Positions 9,310 to 18,204 of a stretch of DNA of 37,463 nt are shown here, in pieces. Below the pieces are notes generated by a model. The model ran no database searches. It worked only from the letters and a program-made list of their open reading frames with translations, and was not told the DNA's origin. Both the position numbers and the translations under genes were made by a program. Origin of the DNA: Lentilactobacillus farraginis DSM 18382 = JCM 14108. GTDB lineage: Bacteria > Bacillota > Bacilli > Lactobacillales > Lactobacillaceae. The stretch lies in the NCBI RefSeq assembly GCF_000583655.1, contig NZ_BAKI01000026.1, positions 1 through 37,463 on the forward strand, given 5' to 3'. The first letter of the stretch is position 1, and every line of letters begins with the position of its first letter.

Positions 9310-10041
9310 ATGGCTGATTTAGTATATCAAAACATCATAAAAGATTTAAAGGATCGAATTAAGAAGAACGAATTTGATTCTAAGCGCTTACCGGATGAGC
9401 GTAGTTTAAGCGAATCTTATGGTGTTAGCCGCAGTTCGGTTAAGCGGGCTTTAAATGTTTTGGCAAATCAGGGCATTATTTTTAAAAAACGCGGTTCGGG
9501 GACCTTCATTAATCCGTTATATCAGAAAAACCGCTCCATTTTTCAGTACGAAGGTTCCAACTTGGGGGTTACCGACAGTTTTAAAAGCGATGGCAAGATT
9601 CCGAAGATTCGGCTGCTGGATTTTAATGTTATTCCGGCCGGAGAGGAACTGCAGACGGAACTGTTTTTGGATCCGGGCGATTTTGTTTATGAAATCAAGC
9701 GGCTGCGGACTTTTGAGGATCGGCCATTCATGATTGAATTGGGATACATACCGATTAAAGTGGTGCCCAACTTGAATCGGGAGCGGGTTGAAGGCTCGAT
9801 TTTTAATTACTTTGAGGAGACAACCGGCAAATCCGTTACCAAATCATTTATGACGATTACAACTACACCGTCAAACAAAGAGGATCAAAAGCTGCTGCAT
9901 TTGAAACCGGTAGAGCCGGTTGGCGTTATGGAGGGAATTTTCTTCCTGGATGATGGCACCCCGTTTGAAGTTTCGAACATGCGGCTGCATTATAAGTATT
10001 TGAATTACAACACGTTTGTAGATTTAAATGAGAACCGTTAA
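9310..10041 (+). CDS. GntR/HutC family transcriptional regulator (UTRA domain)
   Basis: 243-residue cytosolic regulator. The N-terminal winged helix-turn-helix (residues about 5-68) has the GntR signature LPDERSLSESYGVSRSSVK and RGSGTF. The UTRA effector-binding domain (about 90-240) ends with the typical FEVSNMRLHYKY. HutC-type regulators sense small metabolites such as sugar phosphates. AAGGAG precedes ATG 9310. It lies directly upstream of xpk in the same direction but has its own terminator. A 12-13 base motif shared between its leader and the xpk upstream region makes xpk a candidate target (inference). Confidence 0.92.
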   Translation: MADLVYQNIIKDLKDRIKKNEFDSKRLPDERSLSESYGVSRSSVKRALNVLANQGIIFKKRGSGTFINPLYQKNRSIFQYEGSNLGVTDSFKSDGKIPKIRLLDFNVIPAGEELQTELFLDPGDFVYEIKRLRTFEDRPFMIELGYIPIKVVPNLNRERVEGSIFNYFEETTGKSVTKSFMTITTTPSNKEDQKLLHLKPVEPVGVMEGIFFLDDGTPFEVSNMRLHYKYLNYNTFVDLNENR

Positions 10042-10070
10042 TTGTGATGATATAACGAAGTCAACTCGTA

Positions 10071-10102
10071 ACCGGCCAAGTTGAATGATTGGCCGGTCTT
10101 TT
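10071..10102 (+). terminator. Terminator of the gntR gene
   Basis: ACCGGCCA (10071-10078) pairs with TGGCCGGT (10090-10097), followed by C and five T. Confidence 0.85.
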
Positions 10103-10139
10103 TGACGTATTCATAAAATAAGATTGTCGGCCTTGAAAA

Positions 10140-10384
10140 TTGTGTAAAAAAATTGTTACAAATCCAATGTTTTAGTGGACTATTGCGGTTATATCACTCA
10201 TAATGGCAGATAAGTATAGAAGTTTTTGGACGATTTTAATTGGACCGTATCAATTTGCAAAAAGGTTGACTATTTGAAAAAATAGTGTAGTATTAGTGCT
10301 GTAAATTGATCAGACTAGTTGATGAATTTTACGAACATTCTATACAGTAGCTTTGTTGTTAAATCTTAGAAGGAGTGTTAATTA
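10140..10384 (+). promoter_or_regulatory. xpk promoter and leader
   Basis: -35 TTGACT (10266-10271), 16-base spacer, -10 TAGTAT (10288-10293), leader of about 85 bases and AGAAGGAG before the start. Just after the start of transcription, GTAAATTgATC (10301-10311) can pair with GATgAATTTTAC (10321-10332), a 5' hairpin. Upstream: AATTG-N8-CAATT (10239-10256), GGACGATTTTAAT (10228-10240, also in the gntR leader) and TTGT-N14-ACAA (10140-10161). I find no coding sequence here. Confidence 0.6.
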
Positions 10385-12775
10385 ATGACAGTAGATTACG
10401 ATTCCAAAGAATATTTGGATCTTCTAGACAAGTACTGGCGTGCCGCTAATTATCTTTCAGTAGGTCAGTTATACTTGCGTGACAATCCATTGCTCAAGCG
10501 TCCTTTGAAGTCGGATGATGTTAAGATCAAGCCAATTGGTCACTGGGGAACTATCGTTTCTCAAAACTTCATCTACGCTCAATTGAACCGTGCTATCAAC
10601 AAGTATGATTTGAACATGTTCTATATTGAAGGTTCAGGTCACGGTGGCCAAGTTATGGTTTCCAACTCATATCTTGATGGTAGTTATTCAGATATTTATC
10701 CAAATATCTCACAAGACGAAAAAGGTATGCAAAAATTGTTCAAGCAATTCTCATTCCCAGGTGGAGTTGCTTCACATGCCGCACCAGAAACACCAGGCTC
10801 AATCCACGAAGGTGGCGAGCTTGGCTACTCACTTTCACATGGTACCGGTGCAATCTTGGACAACCCAGATGTAATCGCTGCTGTTGAAATTGGTGATGGT
10901 GAATCAGAAACTGGTCCGTTGGCCGCATCATGGTTCTCAGACAAGTTCATCAACCCAATTACTGATGGTGCTGTATTGCCTATCATTAACATGAACGGAT
11001 TCAAGATTTCCAACCCAACCATTCTTTCACGGATGAGTGATGAAGAATTGACTGATTACTTCAAAGGTATGGGCTGGGAAGCACACTTTGTTGAAGCTAC
11101 TGCTGACACTGATCATGCAAAAGTTGAAGCAGAATTTGCTAAGACATTGGATACTGTTATTGAAAAGATCAAGTCCATTCAAAAGAATGCTCGTGAAAAC
11201 GAAACACCTGACAATGTTAAATTGCCAGTATGGCCAATGATCATCTTCCGTTCACCGAAAGGTTGGACTGGTCCTAAGAAGGATCTTGATGGTAACCCTA
11301 TCGAAGGTTCATTCCGTGCGCACCAAGTTCCAATTCCTGTTGATGCAAACGACATGGAACATGCCGATGAACTTGTTGACTGGTTGAAGTCATACAAGCC
11401 GGAAGAATTATTTGATGAAAACGGTACTTTGAAGCCTGAAATTCGTGAACTTGCACCTAAAGGCGACCGTCGTATGTCAGTTAACCCAATCACAAATGGT
11501 GGGATCAAGCCGGAACCATTGAAGCTGCCTAACGTTCGTGACTTCGAAGTTAAATTTGACAAACGTGGTACTGAACAGAAGCAGGATATGATCGAATGGT
11601 CCAAGTGGTTGGATGCAGTTGCTAAATTGAACCCAACAACCTTCCGTGGCTTTGGTCCTGACGAAACTAAGTCAAACCGGCTTTACAGCTTGCTTGATGA
11701 TGGTAAGCGTCAATGGATGGAAGACATCGATGAACCTTACGATGAAGATCTTGCCAACCATGGTCGTGTCATCGACTCACAACTTTCAGAACATCAAGCA
11801 GAAGGTTGGCTTGAAGGCTATATCCTGACTGGTCGTCACGGATTCTTTGCAACTTATGAATCATTCGGACGCGTTGTGGACTCAATGTTGACACAACACT
11901 TCAAGTGGTTGCGTAAAGCTTCAGAACAATACTGGAGAAAGCAATACCCATCATTGAACTTTGTTGATACTTCAACAGTATTCCAGCAAGATCATAATGG
12001 ATACACCCACCAAGACCCAGGTATGTTAACACACTTGGCTGAAAAGAAGCCTGAGTTCATTCGTGAATACCTGCCAGCTGATGCTAACGAATTATTAGCT
12101 GTTGGTGATGCTGCATTCAGAACTTACGAAAAGATTAACTTGATCGTAACATCCAAGCACCCACGTCGTCAGTGGTACTCAATGGATGAAGCTCAAAACT
12201 TGGTTAAGAACGGTCTTGGCTACATTGACTGGGCTTCAACTGATGAAGGTCAAGAACCAGATGTTGTCTTTGCTGCCGCTGGTAGTGAACCTAACTTGGA
12301 AGCATTGGCTGCTATCTCAATCTTGAATAAGGAATTCCCTGACTTGAAGATTCGCTTTATCAACGTTGTTGATATCTTGAAGCTTAACTCACCTAAGAAG
12401 GACCCGCGTGGTTTGAGTGATGAAGAATTCGATAACTTGTTCACAACTGACAAGCCGGTTATCTTTGCATGGCACGGCTTCGAAGATATGATTAAGGATA
12501 TCTTCTTCGATCGCCACAACCACAACCTTCACGTTCACGGTTATCGTGAAAACGGTGATATCACTACACCATTTGACATGCGTGTCTTGAACGAATTGGA
12601 TCGTTTCCACTTAGCTGCTGACGCTATCCGTAACGTTCCTTCATACGCTGTTAAGGGTAGTTACTTCATCCAACGGATGAACAACACGGTTGAAAAGCAC
12701 AACCGTTACATCCGTGAGGTTGGTACTGACCTTCCAGAAGTAACTTCATGGAACTGGGAACCACTCAACAAGTAA
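10385..12775 (+). CDS. xpkA: D-xylulose 5-phosphate/fructose 6-phosphate phosphoketolase
   Basis: 796-residue thiamine diphosphate enzyme that splits xylulose 5-phosphate (and often fructose 6-phosphate) with phosphate into acetyl-phosphate and glyceraldehyde 3-phosphate (erythrose 4-phosphate). It is the key step of heterolactic fermentation. Visible features: [17 protein letters not shown], the phosphoketolase signature [40 protein letters not shown], and the ThDP motif starting [14 protein letters not shown]. Length is normal and the frame is clean over 2.4 kb. Codon use differs from neighbours, with many CGT, GTT and AAC and few CGG, as for a highly expressed gene. Strong promoter and terminator make it monocistronic. 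Confidence 0.98.
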   Translation: MTVDYDSKEYLDLLDKYWRAANYLSVGQLYLRDNPLLKRPLKSDDVKIKPIGHWGTIVSQNFIYAQLNRAINKYDLNMFYIEGSGHGGQVMVSNSYLDGSYSDIYPNISQDEKGMQKLFKQFSFPGGVASHAAPETPGSIHEGGELGYSLSHGTGAILDNPDVIAAVEIGDGESETGPLAASWFSDKFINPITDGAVLPIINMNGFKISNPTILSRMSDEELTDYFKGMGWEAHFVEATADTDHAKVEAEFAKTLDTVIEKIKSIQKNARENETPDNVKLPVWPMIIFRSPKGWTGPKKDLDGNPIEGSFRAHQVPIPVDANDMEHADELVDWLKSYKPEELFDENGTLKPEIRELAPKGDRRMSVNPITNGGIKPEPLKLPNVRDFEVKFDKRGTEQKQDMIEWSKWLDAVAKLNPTTFRGFGPDETKSNRLYSLLDDGKRQWMEDIDEPYDEDLANHGRVIDSQLSEHQAEGWLEGYILTGRHGFFATYESFGRVVDSMLTQHFKWLRKASEQYWRKQYPSLNFVDTSTVFQQDHNGYTHQDPGMLTHLAEKKPEFIREYLPADANELLAVGDAAFRTYEKINLIVTSKHPRRQWYSMDEAQNLVKNGLGYIDWASTDEGQEPDVVFAAAGSEPNLEALAAISILNKEFPDLKIRFINVVDILKLNSPKKDPRGLSDEEFDNLFTTDKPVIFAWHGFEDMIKDIFFDRHNHNLHVHGYRENGDITTPFDMRVLNELDRFHLAADAIRNVPSYAVKGSYFIQRMNNTVEKHNRYIREVGTDLPEVTSWNWEPLNK

Positions 12776-12805
12776 TTTAATTAGAAAATAATTACTAAAA
12801 CCGCA

Positions 12806-12841
12806 AAAAGGACGAAAAACACAATTGTTTTTCGTCCTTTT
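12806..12841. terminator. Bidirectional terminator between xpk and the amidase gene
   Basis: AAAAGGACGAAAAAC (12806-12820), six-base loop, GTTTTTCGTCCTTTT (12827-12841): a perfect 15-bp stem. Its A and T arms allow termination from both sides of the convergent pair. Confidence 0.88.
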
Positions 12842-12865
12842 GTCATACATAAGTAAGTTAAGATA

Positions 12866-14331
12866 TTACGCTTTAAATTTGAATTTAGCGGCATTTTCAA
12901 AGAGTCGACCGATTTGTAATAGTAAATCTTCGCGGCCTTTTTTGGCCATCAATTGAACACCAAGCGGCAGTCCGTTGTCGCCGACATAGGTCGGTAAACT
13001 GATGGCGGGCTGGCCGCTGATATTAGCCAACTGCGTAAATGGTGAAATCGTTAAAGCCGGTAGCCACTGATCCCAAATAAGCTGCAGCCGTTCATTTGGT
13101 GAGAAAGATTTGATATTTAAAAGCTTCTCCATGTTTTCATCGGAAACTAATTGCTGATCAATTCTGGGCGCCTGAAAGGCAGTGGTTGGAGTCAGGTAAA
13201 GATCGTACTGGGTACTAAAATGATCCATTGTGGCAGCGGTTTGATCCCAAAAGGCAAGTGCCTGGCTGTATTGGACAGCCGTCACTGATTTGCCGGTGAT
13301 GTTTAGTGCCCAAGTCAGTGGTTCGACGTTATCGTGAATGGTTTGATCGTCAAGTCCCATGTTGGCAAACATTGTCGCGGTTTCACCGGCATTCATCGTA
13401 TAGTAGGTTTGCATCAAAGTAGTCCCATCAATTGGCGCATCAACTTCGGTTAACTGATAGCTGCCTGTTCAAGAAAGTTAACAGCGTCCTGAACAGCTGA
13501 CTTGGCCGCTTCGGAAACGACTGTGTTAACAGGGGATTTGGTTGAAAATGCAATATTCAACGTTTTGGGTACTTCATTTAACGTACTTTCAAAGTCGTGT
13601 TCTGGTAACGGTACTTGAAACGGCGCGGCCATTTGGACAACTGACAGTGCATCCAACAATTTGGCGGTGTCCTGAATATTTCTGGTTAACGCAAAGTTAA
13701 TCGAAGCGCCCTGCCAGCCTCGCCATTCACCGGGACCAGTTGGGACACGGCCTCGGGTTGGCTTCAAACCGATTGTACCGGAAAAAGAAGCTGGGATTCG
13801 AATTGAGCCGCCACCATCATTTCCAGCCGCAATTGGCAGCCACCCGGCGCCAACAGCCGCTGCTGAACCACCGGATGAGCCGCCCGGTTGATAATCGAGA
13901 TTCCAAGGATTATGGGCATTACCGTATAGTTTTGAATCAGTAATGTTTTTGAAGCCAAATTCCGGTGCGTTGGTTTCGCCGATTGGGATTAAACCGGCAG
14001 ATAATAGTCCCTTAACAAAATTATTAGTTGCTGGCGCAACATAGTTTTGCAATAAGTGAGAACTAGCGGAATCAATTTCACCTTTAAATGATTGACCAAG
14101 CCCCTTTAATAAAATCGGAATGCCGGCAAACGGCTGGCCGGTGTCTTTAAATTCCGAAACCATTTTCAATGCCCGCTGGCGCCAAAGATGGGTGACGGCG
14201 TTTAGGTGAGGATTTTGCTGATCAATTGTAGTCAGTAGTTGTTTCAGTAATTCTTCTCGGGAAAGATGATGATTGCGAATTAAATTTGTTAGCTGGGTTG
14301 CGGAATAAGCTGCCAATTCATTAGTTGCCAT
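12866..14331 (-). pseudogene. Amidase signature family enzyme (one-base frameshift)
   Basis: Amidase of 488 residues when restored. The Ser-cisSer-Lys triad is visible: Lys in ILLKGLGQSF, cis-Ser in [10 protein letters not shown], nucleophile Ser in [12 protein letters not shown]. Such enzymes hydrolyse amides; the substrate is unknown. It is not the GatA of a GatCAB operon, since no gatC or gatB is adjacent. The N-terminal part runs 14331-13450 and the C-terminal part to 12866. One base is missing near 13461; duplicating G gives EQAGYQLTEV. AGGAGG precedes ATG 14331. A promoter on the minus strand is TTTAAA/TATACT (14400-14373). Confidence 0.88.
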
Positions 14332-14372
14332 GATAATGCCTCCTCGTAAAGCATTGGATTAGAACTGTCTTT

Positions 14373-14400
14373 AGTATAAGCGACCTGCTTGAGATTTAAA
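14373..14400 (-). promoter_or_regulatory. Promoter of the amidase gene
   Basis: -10 TATACT (14378-14373) and a weak -35 TTTAAA (14400-14395) with 16-base spacing on the minus strand, just past the stop of the upstream RluA gene. Confidence 0.45.
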
Positions 14401-14401
14401 G

Positions 14402-15325
14402 TTATGATGATTGCCTGGTTGAATTAATGCCAGCTTCAAATGTTTTGAAGTGGGGTGGCAGCGGTGCCGTTACATTGATTGTCGTTTCATGAAACGGCAT
14501 TGGAACGCTCAGCTGCCATGAATGCAGTAGTAAAAATGGTGCGTCATGAACCGGGTTATAGAGCGGATCGCCCACCACCGGATGATTAATCGCGGCCAAA
14601 TGGATTCGGATTTGGTGGGTTCGGCCGGTTTCCAGTTGAATGGCCAACAAACTATTGCCAACTGTTCTTCGAAGAACATGGTAATGGGTGATGGCTTTGA
14701 GTGCGTGGCGACCGTTGATGCGACGCTTGCGTTTGTCCTGGGGATCACGACCAATCGGCAGATCAATGGTTCCCTGATCGGGTAAATCTGAACCGCTCAC
14801 CCAGGCAAGATAGGTACGGCTGACCTGTTTGGCAGCAATTTCAGCAACCAGTGACGGTACGACAGCGGGATTTTTAGCAAAAAGAATGGCACCGCTGGTT
14901 TCCTGATCCAACCGATGCACCATGTACGGCAGCGTGTCTTCAGCTGCTAAATAAGCTGCCAGGTGGTTAATAGTTGCCCCGACTTCTCCCGGCTGATTGG
15001 GGTGGGTTTTATCGCCCCGTCGTTTGTTCACAATAATCAGATTGGCATCCTCGTATAGAACCGCCAAAGCAGCTGCCGAATCTGCCAAAACGTTTGGGAA
15101 AGGATGCTGAAAATCCGTTGGAATAAAGCTCAGGGTAACCTGATCCTGGTAATGAACCGGAAAGTTAACCGGCAGGTAATGCTGATTGACCAAAATCCGG
15201 TTGTCGGAACGCAAACTAAAAATTAAGTGTTTCGGCAGTAACCAGTGTTGATGAAGCAGGTAGCGCAATGGTTGGTTGTCCATGGATTTGGGAACCGTTG
15301 TGTTAAAAAGCCAGTTATGCTGCAT
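14402..15325 (-). CDS. RluA family RNA pseudouridine synthase
   Basis: 307-residue cytosolic enzyme that isomerises uridine to pseudouridine in rRNA or tRNA. The catalytic motif HRLDQETSG (Asp nucleophile) lies near residue 140, followed by RTYLAWV, the basic stretch KRKRRINGRHA, and GRTHQIRIHLA near 240, which is typical of RluA. The N-terminal 90 residues replace or degenerate the S4 domain. Which RNA position it modifies (RluD- or YjbO-like) cannot be told. AAGGAA precedes ATG 15325. It lies between uspA and the amidase on the same strand, but a terminator separates it from uspA. Confidence 0.92.
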   Translation of the reverse strand: MQHNWLFNTTVPKSMDNQPLRYLLHQHWLLPKHLIFSLRSDNRILVNQHYLPVNFPVHYQDQVTLSFIPTDFQHPFPNVLADSAAALAVLYEDANLIIVNKRRGDKTHPNQPGEVGATINHLAAYLAAEDTLPYMVHRLDQETSGAILFAKNPAVVPSLVAEIAAKQVSRTYLAWVSGSDLPDQGTIDLPIGRDPQDKRKRRINGRHALKAITHYHVLRRTVGNSLLAIQLETGRTHQIRIHLAAINHPVVGDPLYNPVHDAPFLLLHSWQLSVPMPFHETTINVTAPLPPHFKTFEAGINSTRQSS

Positions 15326-15350
15326 TAAATCATTCCTTGTATTTTAAAAT

Positions 15351-15398
15351 GAAAAAGGAAGCCGGACGTGTGGCTTACAGCAGCCTTAGCCCGGTTTC
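15351..15398 (-). terminator. Terminator of uspA
   Basis: On the minus strand GAAaCCGG (15398-15391) pairs with CCGGcTTC (15365-15358), with a nested GGCT-AGCC hairpin, followed by a C and five T (15357-15352). Confidence 0.75.
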
Positions 15399-15414
15399 AT
15401 TCTTACGTTGTCTT

Positions 15415-15885
15415 TTATTTAATCTGTTTGGGATCGTTTTTTGAACGAACGATTAAAACATCACAGAGCGCGGTTCGCGTTACATAACTTGTAACGGAAC
15501 CGATAATCAATCGTTCAACGGCGCTCAGGCCGGTTGAACCAATTACGATCACATCCGTGTGGTGATCGTGCGGGAATTCACGTGCGATAATCGGCTTTGG
15601 ATTACCAAACCGGATATGAATATCAACATCTTTCACACCGGCATCCAGTGCTTTTTGTTTCATTTCCTTTAGTTTGGATTCCGTGTTTTCAGTCAATTTG
15701 AAAACAACGTCTCCGCTTACAGCACTGCCATATGTTTGGTTAAATTGGTTAACTTCCAGAATGTTTAAAATATCTAGGTGGGCATTATTCGACAAAGCAA
15801 CTGAAATTGCCCGATTAAGGACTGAATCTGTAACAGCTGAACCGTCTACTGGTACCAGGACATTCTTATAATTTTGGTTTTCCAT
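15415..15885 (-). CDS. Universal stress protein, UspA family
   Basis: 156-residue cytosolic UspA-fold protein. The N-terminal strand VLVPVDGS and the ATP-binding motif G-2x-G-9x-GS (GSTGLSAVERLIIGSV, near 116-131) are present, so it is probably of the nucleotide-binding type. The role is stress adaptation and no reaction is known. GGGGTGA precedes ATG 15885. TGTTATAGT (15928-15920 on the minus strand) is an extended -10. Confidence 0.93.
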   Translation of the reverse strand: MENQNYKNVLVPVDGSAVTDSVLNRAISVALSNNAHLDILNILEVNQFNQTYGSAVSGDVVFKLTENTESKLKEMKQKALDAGVKDVDIHIRFGNPKPIIAREFPHDHHTDVIVIGSTGLSAVERLIIGSVTSYVTRTALCDVLIVRSKNDPKQIK

Positions 15886-15919
15886 GTGATCACCCCGTCA
15901 TCGATTTGTTCTTACTTTA

Positions 15920-15928
15920 ACTATAACA
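15920..15928 (-). promoter_or_regulatory. Extended -10 of uspA
   Basis: TGTTATAGT on the minus strand, about 35 bases before the start codon. Confidence 0.5.
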
Positions 15929-15987
15929 TTCTCAGAGCGGGTTGTAATCAATAATCATCTAAGCAGACCAAGGTTCAACACTTGTGA

Positions 15988-16016
15988 TTGTAATCGCTTA
16001 CGCAAGGTGCTACCAT
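15988..16016 (+). promoter_or_regulatory. lplA promoter overlapped by a catabolite-responsive element
   Basis: TGTAATCGCTTACG (15989-16002) matches 13 of 14 positions of the cre consensus TGWAANCGNTNWCA. It covers a -35 TTGTAA (15988-15993), 17 bases before a -10-like TACCAT (16011-16016), an arrangement expected for CcpA repression. Confidence 0.5.
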
Positions 16017-16056
16017 TATCTTGTGAAAGAATAGATGAAAAGGGGTTATTCTCGCT

Positions 16057-17067
16057 ATGTATTACTATGTTATGAAGTCCAATGATATTCGCCGCAATTT
16101 AGCGACTGAACAATATCTGATGAATGAAATTAATTTTGATGAACCATTATTGCTGTTCTACATTGAGGGGCCGTGTATTATCGTTGGTAGAAATCAGAAT
16201 ACGCTTGAAGAAATCAATAAGAAGTATGTTGATGAACACGGGATTGTTGTGACGCGTCGGCTTTCAGGCGGCGGCGCTGTTTATCAAGACCTTGGCAACC
16301 TCTGCTTTAGTTTTGTGGTTGATAGTGATAGTGAAGAGTTTGGGGACTTCAAGTCATTTGTTCAACCAGTTGTTGACGCGCTCCATGACATGGGGGCAAC
16401 CTCTGCTGAAGTCAGCGGCCGAAATGATATTTTGGTAGACGGCAAGAAGTTTTCGGGAAATGCCATGTATACCAAGGGCGGCAAAACCTTTTCCCATGGG
16501 ACATTAATGTTGGATGTCGATTTGTCCGTTATTCCCAAGGCCCTGACGGTTCCGGAAGATAAAATCAAGTCTAAAGGTATCAAATCGGTTAGTTCACGGG
16601 TAACAAATTTGAAACCATATCTGGCACCTGAATATCAAAATCTGACAACGCCTGAATTCCGGGATCGTTTGTTGAAGGAGCTATTCCATGTTGATAATTT
16701 GGATCAAATTAAAGATCGGGAATATCATTTAACTGATGAAGATAAGCAGGGAATTGATAAGATTTTCGACGATGTTTACAATAATTGGAACTGGGTGTAC
16801 GGGACGTCACCGGAGTTTACCGTTAAGAAACGTCAGCACTTTACTAATGGGACGATTGATGCCCGATTGCAGGTTGACGATGGCAAAATCTCGAACGTAA
16901 CCTTCTTTGGTGATTTCTTTGGCCCGAAAGATGCTGGTGAGTTGGCGGATAAACTCAAGGGTGTTCGTTTCGAACGGACTGACGTTGCCGATGCTTTGAA
17001 AGATGTTGATCTTAACCAGTACTTCACTGGTATTCCTGAAGAAGATTTTCTGGATATGCTTTTCTAA
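16057..17067 (+). CDS. lplA: Lipoate-protein ligase
   Basis: 336-residue cytosolic ligase that activates lipoate with ATP and attaches it to a lysine of lipoyl-domain proteins (E2 subunits, GcvH). The catalytic domain has RRLSGGGAVYQDLGNLCFSF near residue 68 and SGRNDILVDGKKFSGNA with the Lys expected for LplA; the C-terminal accessory domain (from about 245) is complete. No lipoyl-bearing complex is encoded nearby. AAGGGG lies 11 bases before ATG 16057, slightly far. A cre site over the promoter suggests catabolite control. Confidence 0.94.
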   Translation: MYYYVMKSNDIRRNLATEQYLMNEINFDEPLLLFYIEGPCIIVGRNQNTLEEINKKYVDEHGIVVTRRLSGGGAVYQDLGNLCFSFVVDSDSEEFGDFKSFVQPVVDALHDMGATSAEVSGRNDILVDGKKFSGNAMYTKGGKTFSHGTLMLDVDLSVIPKALTVPEDKIKSKGIKSVSSRVTNLKPYLAPEYQNLTTPEFRDRLLKELFHVDNLDQIKDREYHLTDEDKQGIDKIFDDVYNNWNWVYGTSPEFTVKKRQHFTNGTIDARLQVDDGKISNVTFFGDFFGPKDAGELADKLKGVRFERTDVADALKDVDLNQYFTGIPEEDFLDMLF

Positions 17068-17103
17068 AGTCTGCAAATACGTTAAACTAACAATGAGACT
17101 ATG

Positions 17104-17140
17104 AAAGATAAATTCTATGATAGTGGGTTTATCTTTTTTT
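17104..17140 (+). terminator. Weak terminator after lplA
   Basis: AAAGATAAA (17104-17112) pairs with TTTATCTTT (17128-17136), running into T; an A/T-rich stem with modest strength. Confidence 0.45.
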
Positions 17141-17165
17141 ATTGGCGTTATTTTGGAGGATTAAC

Positions 17166-17603
17166 TTGAGAAACGAAGAAAAAAAGGTTATCTACTGGGC
17201 GGTCATTTCACTAATATTGTTTCTATTAGTGAACTGGTTGATGACCCTTGATTTTATGCATTTGGCCCGATCGGTCAGGCTCTCTGAAGCGGTTAGGGTA
17301 ACCATTATTGCGGGGATTTTGTATCTGGCAACCATCTTATTGGCTGCTTTAAAAGTTAAAATCAGTTACTATTTAATGGCCGCGGTAGTTGCAATTTATA
17401 CGGTTGGCTTTGTGGGAATGCTGACAACGATGTTTACGGGGAGCGAAGCAAACATTGTGATTAAGCTGGTGATGGCCGGACTAAGCGCATTTGGTGTCAT
17501 CGTCAATTTCTACTGGTTTATTTTGGCCTTCAAGTTGAGAGCCGTTTTCCAGCGGGAATCACTGGCAAAGCAAATCAATAAAAATAAACAATTTAAGAAA
17601 TAG
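17166..17603 (+). CDS. Four-segment membrane protein of unknown function
   Basis: 145-residue protein with four hydrophobic segments (about residues 9-29, 42-62, 66-91 and 99-121) and a basic C-terminal tail ending KNKQFKK. I do not recognise the family. An open frame reaches back to 17142, but the TTG at 17166 has GGAGG at 17156-17160, so I start there; the next gene also starts with TTG. It is followed after 10 bases by the gene at 17614, with AGGTGA in the gap, so the two are probably cotranscribed. Confidence 0.72.
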   Translation: MRNEEKKVIYWAVISLILFLLVNWLMTLDFMHLARSVRLSEAVRVTIIAGILYLATILLAALKVKISYYLMAAVVAIYTVGFVGMLTTMFTGSEANIVIKLVMAGLSAFGVIVNFYWFILAFKLRAVFQRESLAKQINKNKQFKK

Positions 17604-17613
17604 GTGAAAGAAT

Positions 17614-18168
17614 TTGGATAGAGATGTAACAAATTTCATCGCTGATGTTACAGATGAAAAAATCACACGGCAAACGTTCAAAACCAGCTTGGCGGATCTG
17701 ATTGCGCATCCCGATGAAAAAATGGCCCCGATTTATGATTATGTTGAAGAACAGTTAAATGAAGGCCGATTGGCTGTTGGTGAGCTGCTGGTTGATGATG
17801 CGGACGTCGTGATCAGCCTGGAAACCAACTTGATTAATTTACCGCTTCAAGATATTAAGCGGATTGATAAAATGATTTCTGATGAAGATAAGCTGCCGGT
17901 AAACGTTTATATCGTAATGAGCTCGCCTTATGTGAATGTTTCGGGCTTGCGAATCGATGAGGTCTCTTCAGCAGATGATTTTATTAGTCACTTGGATCAG
18001 TATTTACCAATGATGAATGATTGGGTAGCGGATCACTTGGCGGCTGTTCAAGAAAATATGAAAACACAGGCTGAAAAAGAGGCGGCTGAAAAGAAAGCGG
18101 CTAAGGAACCTGCTAAAGCCAAGACCAAGAAAACGGTGAAAGCTAAAAAGACCGTTCAGAAAAAGTAA
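17614..18168 (+). CDS. Hypothetical protein with acidic body and Lys/Ala-rich tail
   Basis: 184-residue soluble protein that I do not recognise. Residues 1-140 are acidic and look folded (mixed alpha/beta, with a strand VNVYIVMSSPYVNVSG). Residues 146-184 are a low-complexity Lys/Ala/Glu tail ending in KKTVKAKKTVQKK, possibly helical and nucleic-acid binding. There are no membrane segments or signal peptide. TTG start with AGGTGA before it. It is the second gene of a two-gene operon. No terminator is seen directly after it; the structured RNA promoter begins two bases past the stop. Confidence 0.7.
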   Translation: MDRDVTNFIADVTDEKITRQTFKTSLADLIAHPDEKMAPIYDYVEEQLNEGRLAVGELLVDDADVVISLETNLINLPLQDIKRIDKMISDEDKLPVNVYIVMSSPYVNVSGLRIDEVSSADDFISHLDQYLPMMNDWVADHLAAVQENMKTQAEKEAAEKKAAKEPAKAKTKKTVKAKKTVQKK

Positions 18169-18169
18169 G

Positions 18170-18198
18170 TTGTATTTTAATTGAAAATGTGGCATAAT
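18170..18198 (+). promoter_or_regulatory. Promoter of the structured RNA
   Basis: -35 TTGTAT (18170-18175), exactly 17 bases, extended -10 TGGCATAAT (18190-18198). Transcription is expected near 18205, the first base of the closing helix. Confidence 0.55.
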
Positions 18199-18204
18199 AC
18201 ACAC

